Translations under genes and position numbers: made by a program
In this document: positions 17,921 to 26,911 of the stretch, piece by piece
Layout of the letters: every line of letters begins with the position of its first letter
Position numbering within the stretch: the stretch's first letter is position 1
Source: Pseudomonadota bacterium
Lineage (GTDB): Bacteria > Myxococcota > Myxococcia > Myxococcales > Myxococcaceae
Length of the DNA stretch: 64,000 nucleotides
Assembly: GCA_023423535.1 (NCBI GenBank)
Contig: JAFAFL010000045.1
Coordinates: 1 to 64,000 of the forward strand
Direction of reading: 5' to 3'
Notes under the pieces: model-generated
The model's input: the letters and a program-made list of their open reading frames with translations, nothing else
Told to the model about the DNA's origin: nothing
Databases searched by the model: none

Positions 17921-19029
17921 CGCCCCCATCGAATCACCATCCCCGACCAGGTGATCCCACTTCCGCCAGTATGAAGTGCCGCGACGTGCCCGGCTGCCAG
18001 GAGACCTTCCCGCTCCCCCATGCCGAGCATGAAGGGGATGTTGCAGGCGGCCAGGCTGCCGGTCCACGCGAACGAGTCGAACGTGCGCGCACGATGGATG
18101 CCGATGTGTGCCTGGGTGACCTGCCGGAACCAGCGGGTGGACTGGTGGGTGGCGTAGAAGTCCACGTCGTCGTGCCGGAGCCCCGCGTCCTTCAGCGCGT
18201 CCTCCACGCCGTCCTTCGCCAGGTCCGCGATCGCCATCAGCATCCGGCGCGCGGCGTCGCGGTCCGGGGTGTAGAGGTAGAGCGGCTCGCCCTTCGCCTG
18301 GTACCAGAGCTTGCCCGGCGAGCCGACGATCAGCGCGTCGTGGAACGAGCCGTCCGTCTTGTGCGAGGTGCCGAGGATGCCGCGGCCTTCGCTCACCGGA
18401 CCGACGACCACCGCGGTGGCCGCATCGCCCATCCAGGCGCTGTGCGGATCCTCGGGGCGGCACAGGTGTCCCACCGCCGCCGACTGCACGAGCAGCGCGT
18501 AGCGCGCGCGGCCGCCGCGGATCATCTGCTCGGCGAGGGTCATCTGCTGCACGAAGGCGTTGCAGGCGCTGTCGGTGCTCATGCTGAAGCAGTTGCGCGG
18601 GAGCCCCAGCCGCTCGTGGACGCGCGTGGCGTTGGAGATGATGAGCTGGTCGGGCACCTGGCTGAAGACGAAGAGGAGATCGATCTCCTCGCGCTTCACG
18701 CCGGCCCGCGCGAGCGCGTCCTCCGCCGCCGCGACCTCCATGTCCGAGGGCTTCATCCCCGCCGGCATCACCCGGCGCTCCACCGCGCCCTTGAACGGAT
18801 CGTCCGCCCAGTCCGCCATGCCGGAGAAGGTCTGGCGCGCGCCGTCGGTCAGCGGGTCCGCATGCTCGCGCTCCGCCCGCGCGAGGTTCTTCGCCTGACG
18901 ACCCTCGCGCCACGAGTCCACGATGTGCTCGGGCCACCAGTCGTTCCGGCGCACCTCCTCGGGCAGATAGAGGCCGATGCCGAGGATGCCGACGGGGGTC
19001 TTCGAGAGATCGTTCATGGCGGGGCTCAC
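17917..19029 (-). CDS. KAS III-like (thiolase-fold) acyl-condensing or acyl-transfer enzyme
   Basis: 370 residues from GTG 19029 (GTGA overlap with the upstream stop), or 366 from ATG 19017. The fold follows FabH: GILGIGLYLPEE at the start, Cys in DSACNAF, His in YATHQST and the C-terminal SGMVIRW. Aligned without gaps to the true FabH in this window from HQ to the end, the catalytic Asn of KYGNTS is replaced by Ser (WTGS, codon 18055-18057). KAS III enzymes with a changed third residue often move acyl groups rather than carry out decarboxylative condensation. It sits between a ThDP enzyme and a sensor kinase, so a role in making a small signal is inferred. It is not the housekeeping fabH, which lies at 33970. 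Confidence 0.88.
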   Translation of the reverse strand: MSPAMNDLSKTPVGILGIGLYLPEEVRRNDWWPEHIVDSWREGRQAKNLARAEREHADPLTDGARQTFSGMADWADDPFKGAVERRVMPAGMKPSDMEVAAAEDALARAGVKREEIDLLFVFSQVPDQLIISNATRVHERLGLPRNCFSMSTDSACNAFVQQMTLAEQMIRGGRARYALLVQSAAVGHLCRPEDPHSAWMGDAATAVVVGPVSEGRGILGTSHKTDGSFHDALIVGSPGKLWYQAKGEPLYLYTPDRDAARRMLMAIADLAKDGVEDALKDAGLRHDDVDFYATHQSTRWFRQVTQAHIGIHRARTFDSFAWTGSLAACNIPFMLGMGEREGLLAAGHVAALHTGGSGITWSGMVIRWGR

Positions 19030-20747
19030 TGGGAAGAGAAGTTCTTGATCTGCGCCACCCGGCCGTTGACGGGGAACGCGCTGCGCGGGTCCACCTCGAA
19101 GTCGAGCACGCAGGGCACATCGCCGGTCAGGTGCTCCTGCGGGATGGCCTCGAGGTCCGCCTCGCAGCGGATGGTGTAGCCACGCGCACCCACGCTGCGC
19201 GCGAGCGCGGCGAAGTCCACCCGCGGGCCGTCCATCTGTCCCGCGCGGCCGAAGATGCGCTGCAGCCCGCCCTCGACCATGCGCATGCGCGCGTCGTTGA
19301 AGACGGCGAAGACCACGCCCACCCGGTCCTGCACGCAGGTGGCGATCTCCATCCCGTTCATCTGGAAGCCGAAGTCACCGCAGATGGCGACCACCGGCCG
19401 GCGCGGCGCGGCGATCTTCGCGCCGATGGCGCTGCCGATCCCTGAGCCCATCGATCCGAGGCCGGTGTTCACGATGAAGGAGTCCGGCCGGTCGATGCGC
19501 AGGTAGTGCAGCGCGAAGATCGTGTGCTCGCCGATGTCGCTGGCAAAGAGCGTCTCGTCGGGCATGCGGTCCTGCAGCATCCGGAGGATCCGCGCCGGCT
19601 TCAGCGGGGAGGTCTCGGCCTCCATCGCCTCGGGCTCGTGGTAGCGCACGCCGCCCGCGGGGGCCGGACGGGGCCGGCGGCGCAGGCGCGCGTTGATCTC
19701 GCGGAGGACGTCGTTGGCCGGGCCCACGAGGCCGTGGTCCACGTGGTAGTTCTTGCCGATCTGCGCTGCGTCGATGTCGATCTGGATGAACGCGTCCGAC
19801 GCCTGCAGCAGCGGGCTCCACGAGTTCGTGCCGGTCTCGCCGAGCCCGCAGCCCACGCACAACAGCGTGTCGATGCCGGCCTCGAGGTACTCGCTCGCGG
19901 ACGGGTGCCCGCCGAGCCCGAACACGCCGAGCGACAGCGGGTCGCTCTCGGGGAAGGTGCCCTTCGCCTTCGGCGTCGTCGCCACCGGCATCTGCAGCAT
20001 CGAGGCGATGGAGCCGACCATCCGGCCGGCCTCGGGGTGGCGCGCGCCGGAGCCCACGAGGATGAGCCCGCGCTGCGCGGACTGCAGCGCCTCCGCCGCC
20101 TGATCGAGCGCGTCCTCGTCGAGCTCGAACTGGGTGGAGACCCGCGTGGAGGTGAGGGAGGGGGCGACGAGCTCGTTGGAGACGTCGAGCGGGAGCGAGA
20201 GGAACACCGGCCCCTGGCGGCCGGAGAGCGCGGTCTGCACCGCCTTGCGCACGAGGTTCGCGGCGGCGCGCGGGTTCGTCACCTCGGCGCAGAACTTCGT
20301 CACGCTGCGCACCATCCCCAGCACGTCGAGGTGGTAGCGGCTGCCCTCCTGGAGCGCGCCGCGGCCGAAGTTCTTCCGCGGCACCTCGCCGGCGATGGCG
20401 ATGAGCGGGATCCCGTCCGCGTGCGCGGCGGCGAGTCCGGTCAGCGCGTTGGTGATGCCGGGGCCGGACGTCATCAATACCGCGGGAAGGGAGCCGCCCA
20501 CGCGCGAGTGGCCCATGGCCATGAAGACCGCGCCGGTCTCGTGCCGCGTGTTGATCACCCTCGCACCCCGCGCGTCGATCAGCGCGTCGTAGACGGACGA
20601 GATGGCGCCGCCGGGGATGCCGTAGAAGGTGTTGACGCCGAACTCCGCGAGCGTCTGCACGATCACGTCGGCCACGCGCTGCTTCTCGGGCTGAAGGTGA
20701 TCTCGCGGAGAGGGGAAGAGACCGGTCACGATTTTCGGGGCTGCCAT
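19026..20747 (-). CDS. ThDP-dependent acetolactate synthase-like enzyme (acyloin/ketol-forming type)
   Basis: 573 residues with the three domains of the acetolactate synthase superfamily. The cofactor-activating Glu is Glu70 in TRHETGA. The ThDP/Mg motif runs from GDFGF (457-461) to AVFNDA (481-486). SGPGITN and GPVFLSLPLDV are typical. It lacks partners of valine/isoleucine synthesis (ilvN, ilvC) and instead leads an operon with a KAS III-like enzyme and a sensor kinase. I infer carboligation of a 2-oxo acid into an acyloin or 2-hydroxy-3-oxo acid; the substrates are unknown. ATG 20747 has GGAG about 9 bases upstream. The stop overlaps the next start (GTGA). The preceding 427 bases hold no gene. 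Confidence 0.88.
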   Translation of the reverse strand: MAAPKIVTGLFPSPRDHLQPEKQRVADVIVQTLAEFGVNTFYGIPGGAISSVYDALIDARGARVINTRHETGAVFMAMGHSRVGGSLPAVLMTSGPGITNALTGLAAAHADGIPLIAIAGEVPRKNFGRGALQEGSRYHLDVLGMVRSVTKFCAEVTNPRAAANLVRKAVQTALSGRQGPVFLSLPLDVSNELVAPSLTSTRVSTQFELDEDALDQAAEALQSAQRGLILVGSGARHPEAGRMVGSIASMLQMPVATTPKAKGTFPESDPLSLGVFGLGGHPSASEYLEAGIDTLLCVGCGLGETGTNSWSPLLQASDAFIQIDIDAAQIGKNYHVDHGLVGPANDVLREINARLRRRPRPAPAGGVRYHEPEAMEAETSPLKPARILRMLQDRMPDETLFASDIGEHTIFALHYLRIDRPDSFIVNTGLGSMGSGIGSAIGAKIAAPRRPVVAICGDFGFQMNGMEIATCVQDRVGVVFAVFNDARMRMVEGGLQRIFGRAGQMDGPRVDFAALARSVGARGYTIRCEADLEAIPQEHLTGDVPCVLDFEVDPRSAFPVNGRVAQIKNFSSQ

Positions 20748-21174
20748 GCTTTGCACTCCAGGCTGATGAGAACGGCGACGTCATGCTGCATGGGCGCAGC
20801 GTCCAATCCATGAACCGGCCGCGGTGTGCCGGACGTGCCAGGTCGTGGAACCCGGGCGACTTCGGAACACCTTCGAGAAACGCGACCCTTCCCCGATGGG
20901 CGCTCACAGGCACTCAGGCGTGCCGACGTCAGTCCGCACGGCTGCAAGATCAGTGCTTTGGGCTGTTCAGCGGACCGGGAGAACCGCCAATCGCGGAAAG
21001 CGATCGGCGGACGAGAGGCACGAAGGACTCAGTGCGTTGGGCTCGACCTCGAGGCCCAGCGCCGAACACTTCGACCTCTTGCAGGTTCCTGCACGGACCT
21101 CGCGCAATTTACGCGCACCCCTCCCGCACGCTGCGCGTCCAGCGAGTCAGGGGCCTGCGCGGTTGTCTGGCTTC
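20748..21174. other. Gene-free 427-base stretch with one inverted repeat
   Basis: This lies between the ThDP enzyme start and the phoU stop, both on the minus strand. It must hold the promoter of the ThDP-KAS-kinase operon, but I cannot pick a convincing -35/-10 pair. The only clear structure is the hairpin at 20984-21010. Short open frames here have no coding character. Composition is slightly less GC-rich than the flanks. Confidence 0.6.
20984..21010 (-). terminator. Hairpin downstream of phoU, possible terminator
   Basis: The arms CCGCCAATCGC (20984-20994) and GCGATCGGCGG (21000-21010) pair over 11 positions with one A-C mismatch, around the loop GGAAA. On the minus strand it is about 165 bases after the phoU stop and is followed by TTCTCCC, a poor T tract. 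It could end the pst-phoU transcript or be an operator for the operon downstream. Confidence 0.4.
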
Positions 21175-21877
21175 TCAGGTCCGCGGCGGAAGCGAGCGGC
21201 TTCGCGGATGGCGCACGTCGGTTCCGCGCACCATGTAGATGACCATCTCCGCGAGGTTCTCCGCGTGGTCGCCGATGCGCTCGAGGTGCTTCGACACGAA
21301 CATGAGGTTCATCGCACGGCGGATGAACTTCGAGTCCTCGAGCATGAAAGCGACGAGCTCGTTGAAGATCTTGAGGAAGAGGGCATCGACGTGGTCGTCG
21401 CCCTTGAGCACCTCTTCCGCGAGCGGCGCGTCGCCGGCCACGAACGCGTCCAGCGCGCGCTTCACCTGCTGCTGCGCGAGCTCCGCCAGCCTCGGGAGGT
21501 CGTGGTAGGGCGCGAGCGGAGGCGCCTGTGCGAGATCGACCGCGCGGTCGGCGATGTTCACCGCCAGGTCGCCGATGCGCTCGAGGTCGGTGACGATCTT
21601 GAGCGCGGTGGTGATGAAGCGGAGGTCCGACGCCGCCGGCTGCCGCAGCGCGAGGATCTTCCGGCACATCTGGTCGACGTCGACCTCGAGCCGGTTCAGC
21701 TCGAGGTCGCTCTGGGAGACGCTCTCCGCCAGCGCCACGTCCCGCTCGATGAGCGCGCGCATGCTGTCGGCGATCTGCCGCTCCACGCGGGCGCCCATGG
21801 AGAGGAGCATCTCGCGCAGATCGCGCAGGTCCTGCTCGAACGCCTTGTCGGTGTGGACGCTGCCGGCGCGGCGCGAA

Positions 21878-21900
<23 letters not shown>
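21175..21900 (-). CDS. phoU: Phosphate transport system regulatory protein PhoU
   Basis: 241 residues forming two PhoU three-helix repeats. Each repeat carries its metal-binding signature: LERIGDLAVNIADRA near residue 103 and LERIGDHAENLAEMV near residue 205. PhoU connects the Pst transporter to the PhoR/PhoB pair and restrains the regulon when phosphate is ample. It is the last gene of the pst cluster; its start overlaps the end of pstB by 23 bases on the same strand, so translation is probably coupled. Both phoR and phoB are in this window at 28.3-30.4 kb. Confidence 0.95.
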
Positions 21901-22648
<748 letters not shown>

Positions 22649-22678
22649 GGTCGCGAGGCAGGAGTAGCCGAGAGGCGA

Positions 22679-22707
22679 GTGTGCGGGGTGTGACATCGCG
22701 GTGACGT
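22679..22707 (-). promoter_or_regulatory. Second Pho box, upstream of pstB
   Basis: Written on the plus strand, GTGACAT (22690-22696) and GTGACGT (22701-22707) start exactly 11 bases apart with the spacer CGCG; a degenerate third copy GTGTGCG starts at 22679, again 11 bases away. On the minus strand they read ACGTCAC and ATGTCAC, facing pstB, close to the CTGTCAT repeats of PhoB boxes. The pstS site has the same geometry. Confidence 0.65.
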
Positions 22708-22740
22708 GCCGATCGCCCGCAAGCTTCGCAGCCGAGGCAC

Positions 22741-23841
22741 CTAGTAGCTCGCCTGCAGCTGCAGCGTGAACACGTTGTCGCGCGGGTCGAGCGCGCCGTC
22801 CGGGCCCCCGGTCATCGGCAGCTCGTACGCCGCGGTGAGCTTCAGCTTCTCGTGGGGCGCGTGGACGACGGCGAAGCCCAGCGTGTGCACCGCGTTCGTC
22901 CTCTCCGGGCGCGTCGCGTCCCCAGGCATCGCCACATCCGCGGTGCCGAGCAGCCCGTCGAACACGTCGTAGCGGACGGCGATCGTGTTCCGCCACGGCA
23001 GCTCCTGCGTCAGCAGCGCATAGCCGCCCCACGCGGGCAGGCCGAACTGCTCGGCGCCATCGCGCCAGTACGTGCGGCCGCGCACCGCCTCGAGCTTCAG
23101 CGCCGTCTCGCGGTCGCCCCACGGCGTCAGCTTCACCTGGAGGTCGGCGCCGAGCCGGGTGCGGTCGAAGGTGCGCTCCGTCGCGGGGATCTCGGCCTCG
23201 CCGTCCTCGAGCGCGCGCACGGTCTGGCCGTACCACCCCGAGACGCCGCCGCTCACCGCGCCCAGCTCCACGCCCACCCGACCGACGACGTCCTTGTAGC
23301 GGTCATTGTCCCGGCCCACGAACCCGCGCGCGTCGATGCCGTTGCCGTCGAAGACGCCGCCGCTGAAGCGCACGATGCCGGCCTTGCCGCGCAGGCGCGC
23401 CCCGCGGTCCCGCTCGTTGCTGAAGAAGGCGCGGAAGGCCCTCGAGCGCTCCGGCAGCTCGCGCTCCTGGGAGGACTGCAGCACCTCGTATCCGAAGGGC
23501 CACTTCATCTGGCCCACCGAGAGCTCCAGCCCGCCGAGCAGGGGCATCTTCAGGCGCGCCTCCGCGTCACGCAGCGTCACGCCCCGAGGCGAACCGTCGA
23601 TCTGCAAGACCACGCCGCCGTGCTCGCCGAGCCACTCGAGCTTCAGCCGCGCGCGGCGGACGGTGAACCCGTCGGTCACCCGGTCGTGCGTGGACTGCTC
23701 GTCCCACACGAAGCGGCCCTGCACGTAGCCGGAGAGCTCCGGCAGGGGCAGGGCAGAGTCCTCACCCTCCTCGGCGGCGAAGGCGACGGCAGGGAGCGAG
23801 AAGACGAGTGCGGCGGCGAGGGCTCGGGCAGGAGTCGTCAT
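22741..23841 (-). CDS. Phosphate-selective porin (OprO/OprP family)
   Basis: 366 residues with a signal peptide (ALAAALVFSLPAVAFA, cleavage before AEEGED). The mature chain begins LSGYVQGRFVWDEQ and shows many alternating amphipathic strands ending in the hydrophobic-aromatic LQLQASY, typical of an outer-membrane barrel. VRRARLKLEW and DAEARLKM are characteristic of the phosphate-selective porin O/P family. The gene sits between pstA and pstB, so phosphate or polyphosphate uptake through the outer membrane is strongly implied. Anion selectivity itself cannot be read from the sequence. Confidence 0.88.
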   Translation of the reverse strand: MTTPARALAAALVFSLPAVAFAAEEGEDSALPLPELSGYVQGRFVWDEQSTHDRVTDGFTVRRARLKLEWLGEHGGVVLQIDGSPRGVTLRDAEARLKMPLLGGLELSVGQMKWPFGYEVLQSSQERELPERSRAFRAFFSNERDRGARLRGKAGIVRFSGGVFDGNGIDARGFVGRDNDRYKDVVGRVGVELGAVSGGVSGWYGQTVRALEDGEAEIPATERTFDRTRLGADLQVKLTPWGDRETALKLEAVRGRTYWRDGAEQFGLPAWGGYALLTQELPWRNTIAVRYDVFDGLLGTADVAMPGDATRPERTNAVHTLGFAVVHAPHEKLKLTAAYELPMTGGPDGALDPRDNVFTLQLQASY

Positions 23842-23892
23842 GGGCCCGAGCCTTCTGCGTCACGGCTGCGTCCCCTTCAAGCAACAACGCGG

Positions 23893-24876
23893 TCACGAAC
23901 GCTTCGTCTGCTGCAGACGCATGCGCAGCCAGATGGCGGTGCCGTTGAGAACGAGCATCACCGCGAGCAGCACCACGATGCCCGCGGCGGCGTTGACGTG
24001 GAAGTCCGCCTGCGGACGCGACACCCAGTTGAAGATCTGGATCGGCAGCGCGGTGAAGGCGCTGTGCACGCTGTCCGGCAGGAACGCCACGTAGGTCAGC
24101 GCGCCGATGGTGATGAGCGGCGCGGTCTCGCCGATCGCGCGCGCCAGCGAGAGGATGATCCCCGTCAGCACGCCGGGAAGACACGACGGCACCACCACCC
24201 GCCAGATGGACTGCCAGCGGGTGGCGCCGAGGGCGAGCGAGGCCTCGCGGTAGGCCCGGGGCACCGTGCGCAGCGCCTCGCGCGAGACGATGATCACCAT
24301 CGGCAGCAGCAGCAGCGACAGCGTGGCCGCGCCGGCGAGCAGGCTGCGGCCCATGCCCAGCACGCGCACGAAGATCTCCAGCCCGAGCAGGCCGTAGATG
24401 ATCGACGGCACGCCCGCGAGGTTGGAGATGTTCAGCTCGATGAACGAGGTGAACCGGTTCGGCCGCGCGTACTCCTCCAGATAGATCGCCGCGCCGAGCC
24501 CGACGGGGATGGCCATGGCCGCGGTCAGCGCCATGAGGCAGGCGGTGCCCACCAGCGCGGGGAGGATGCCCGCCGCCGACGCGCGACGAGAGGGGAAGGA
24601 GGTGAGGAAGTCCCAGTCGATCCGGGGCAGCGCCTGCACCAGCGCGGTCCCGAAGAGCAGCGCGAGCACCACCAGCGGGAGGATGAGCGCGACCCAGCAG
24701 AGCGCCTTGAAGGTGCGCTCGGTGAAGAAGCGGCGCCTGGGCATCCCGCGCGGGCGGGTGCGCTCGGGGCGACGCGTGTCGGGTGCGCCGCCGGGGAGCG
24801 CGGTCAGGGCAGGCGGCACGACAGAGGCCTGCGGATCGTCGGTGCGGACGGCGAGGCTTATGGGCGCGAGGCTCAC
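23893..24876 (-). CDS. pstA: Phosphate ABC transporter permease PstA
   Basis: 327 residues with about six membrane segments and the permease coupling motif EASLALGATRWQSIWRVVVP near residue 205. The Pst-specific RAIGETAPLITIGA follows. An N-terminal cytoplasmic tail of about 50 residues is rich in Pro and Arg. GTG 24876 overlaps the pstC stop (GTGA), so translation is coupled. It pairs with PstC to form the inner-membrane channel energised by PstB. Confidence 0.95.
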   Translation of the reverse strand: MSLAPISLAVRTDDPQASVVPPALTALPGGAPDTRRPERTRPRGMPRRRFFTERTFKALCWVALILPLVVLALLFGTALVQALPRIDWDFLTSFPSRRASAAGILPALVGTACLMALTAAMAIPVGLGAAIYLEEYARPNRFTSFIELNISNLAGVPSIIYGLLGLEIFVRVLGMGRSLLAGAATLSLLLLPMVIIVSREALRTVPRAYREASLALGATRWQSIWRVVVPSCLPGVLTGIILSLARAIGETAPLITIGALTYVAFLPDSVHSAFTALPIQIFNWVSRPQADFHVNAAAGIVVLLAVMLVLNGTAIWLRMRLQQTKRS

Positions 24877-25829
24877 AGGACACCTCCCTTGCGGATGCGC
24901 AGGCGCAGCCGGTGGGACACGACGTTGAGCGCGAGGGTCATGAGGAACAGCGTGGTCCCCACCGCGAAGATGGTCTGGTACGCGAGCGTGCCGGTCGGCG
25001 TGTCGCCCATGCTCACCTGCACGATGTAGGCGGTCATTGTCTCCACCGGCACGCGCGGGTCGAGCGTGAGGCGAGGCTGCAGGCCGGCGGCGATGGCGAC
25101 GATCATCGTCTCGCCGATGGCGCGCGAGATGCCGAGGATGATCGACGCGGCGATGCCGCTGTACGCGGCGGGCACGACCACCCGGAAGATGGTGCTGATG
25201 CGATCCGCGCCGAGCGCGAACGAGCTCTCGCGCAGGCCCATGCTCACCGCGTGCAGCGCGTCCTCGCTGAGCGAGGCGATGATCGGGAGGATCATGATCC
25301 CCATCACCACGCCCGCGCCCAGCGCGTTGAAGCCGGAGAGGCCGGGCACCACGTGCTGCAGGGCCGGCGTCACCACGGTGAGCGCGAAGTAGCCGTACAC
25401 CACGGTGGGCACGCCGGCGAGGATCTCCAGCGCGGGCTTGAGCAGGCGGCGCACGCGGCGCGAGGCGAACTCGGAGAGGTAGATCGCCGCCAAAAGGCCC
25501 AGCGGGATCGCCACCGCCAGCGCAATGCCGGTGGTCAGCAGCGTGCCGCTCAGCAGCGGCAGCACGCCGAACTGCTTGTCCGCGAAGAGCGGCGTCCACT
25601 GCGTGCCGGTGAGGAAGTCCCAGACCGAGACCTCGCGGAAGAACCCGAACGTCTCCACCGCCAGCACCGCGATGATGCCAATGGTGGTGATGATCGACAC
25701 CGCCGCGCAGAGGAGGAACACCGAGTGGACGCCCGCCTCCTGGCCGCGGCGCCAGAGCGTACGTCGCGCATTCGGGCCCGCGCTTCCGGACGGCCCCCTG
25801 GCGACTGCTGTGCTTGCGTCGGAGGACAT
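24873..25829 (-). CDS. pstC: Phosphate ABC transporter permease PstC
   Basis: 318 residues, about six membrane segments. The coupling loop RESSFALGADRISTIFRVVVP and the RAIGETMIVAIAAG motif are typical of PstC. It lies 3 bases after pstS and overlaps pstA. AIYLSEFAS and GVPTVVYGYFAL are well-conserved PstC signatures. Confidence 0.95.
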   Translation of the reverse strand: MSSDASTAVARGPSGSAGPNARRTLWRRGQEAGVHSVFLLCAAVSIITTIGIIAVLAVETFGFFREVSVWDFLTGTQWTPLFADKQFGVLPLLSGTLLTTGIALAVAIPLGLLAAIYLSEFASRRVRRLLKPALEILAGVPTVVYGYFALTVVTPALQHVVPGLSGFNALGAGVVMGIMILPIIASLSEDALHAVSMGLRESSFALGADRISTIFRVVVPAAYSGIAASIILGISRAIGETMIVAIAAGLQPRLTLDPRVPVETMTAYIVQVSMGDTPTGTLAYQTIFAVGTTLFLMTLALNVVSHRLRLRIRKGGVL

Positions 25830-25832
25830 GGG

Positions 25833-26855
25833 CTACGGCTCCGCCTTCTGGGGCTCGCGCTGCTGCTCCTTCTCGAGCAGCGCGGGGATGGAGACGCCGA
25901 CCTGCGAGCCCTTGCCGCCGAAGAGCGAACCCGTCCGCCGTGCGTCGACGCGTGCCTGGGACAGCTCGTACGCGCGCTGCGGGAGCGGGATGTAGCCCAC
26001 CTCCTTCACCAGCTCGCCGCCCTCGGTGTTGAGGTACTTCACCAGCGCCGCCACCGCCGGCTTCTCCAGCGAGGCCTTCGACACGTAGACGAACACCGGG
26101 CGCGAGAGCGGCTGGTACGAGCCGTCGCTGATCGTCTCCAGCGAGGGCACCACGCCGTTCACCGGGAGCACCTTCAGCTTGTCCTTGTTCTCCGCGTAGT
26201 AGGCGAAGCCGAAGAACCCGAGCGCGTTGGTGTCGTTGGCGATGCCGGTGACGATCACGTTGTCGTCCTCGGAGGAGGTGAAGTCGCCGCGGCTCGCGTG
26301 CTCCTGACCGACCACCGCCTCGGTGAAGTAGTCGTAGGTGCCGCTGTCCACGCCGGGCCCGTACAGGCGCAGCTCGGTGTCCGGCCAGCCCTCGCGCACC
26401 TGGCTCCAGCGCGAGATCTTCCCCTGCGCCGCGGGCTCGAACATCGCCTTCAGCTCGGCGACGCTGATCTCGTTTGCCCAGCTGTTCTTCGGGTTCACCA
26501 CCACCGCCAGCCCGTCGTACGCCACCGGCAGCTCCACGTACTCCACGCCGTTCTTCGCGCAGAGCTCGACCTCCGAAGGCTTGATCGGCCGCGAGGCGTT
26601 GGAGAGGTCCGTCTCGCCGGTGCAGAACTTCTTGAAGCCCCCGCCGGTGCCGCTGATGCCCACGGTCACGTGCACGCCGCGGTTCGCGCGGCCGTACTCC
26701 TCCGCGATGGCCTCCATGATCGGGAACACCGTGCTCGAGCCGTCCACCTTCACGGCCTGCGCCTGGTTCTCGCTCTTCTTGCACCCGAAAAGCCCGGTGG
26801 CGCCTGCCACCGCCGCCCCCACGACCACTGCCTTCCACAGCCCGGTCTTGCGCAT
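25833..26855 (-). CDS. pstS: Phosphate-binding lipoprotein PstS
   Basis: 340 residues. The signal peptide ends in the lipobox LFGC, so the protein is lipid-anchored rather than free in the periplasm. Phosphate-binding motifs are KVDGSSTVFPI, ISGTGGGFKKF, DLSNASRPIK and PGVDSGTYDYF. A well-placed GGAGGA lies 8 bases before the ATG. The promoter region has three Pho-box half-sites 11 bases apart, so induction on phosphate starvation through PhoB is expected. It is the first gene of pstS-pstC-pstA-porin-pstB-phoU. Confidence 0.96.
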   Translation of the reverse strand: MRKTGLWKAVVVGAAVAGATGLFGCKKSENQAQAVKVDGSSTVFPIMEAIAEEYGRANRGVHVTVGISGTGGGFKKFCTGETDLSNASRPIKPSEVELCAKNGVEYVELPVAYDGLAVVVNPKNSWANEISVAELKAMFEPAAQGKISRWSQVREGWPDTELRLYGPGVDSGTYDYFTEAVVGQEHASRGDFTSSEDDNVIVTGIANDTNALGFFGFAYYAENKDKLKVLPVNGVVPSLETISDGSYQPLSRPVFVYVSKASLEKPAVAALVKYLNTEGGELVKEVGYIPLPQRAYELSQARVDARRTGSLFGGKGSQVGVSIPALLEKEQQREPQKAEP

Positions 26856-26911
26856 GCGTTCCGTCCTCCGACTGGCGGCAGGAGGGGTACCGCGGCGGGC
26901 CGTGTCACGAC

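Noticed and set aside
19026..20747. The ThDP enzyme as biosynthetic acetolactate synthase IlvB
   Set aside because: No ilvN, ilvC or leu gene is nearby and it is translationally coupled to a KAS III-like gene and a sensor kinase; the branched-chain role is possible but not the better reading.
20826..20840. TGGCAC...GGCAC on the minus strand, looked at as a sigma-54 promoter of the ThDP operon
   Set aside because: The GC element is two bases too close to the GG element for a -24/-12 promoter, and it lacks the TTGC form.
20783..21238. Plus-strand open frames in the 20.8-21.2 kb gap as genes
   Set aside because: No ribosome-binding site, no recognisable motif, and they run into the phoU antisense strand.
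23857..23874. GCGTCAC-GGCT-GCGTCCC, an 11-bp repeat upstream of the porin gene
   Set aside because: It faces the opposite direction from the porin gene and the second half-site is degenerate, unlike the two accepted Pho boxes.
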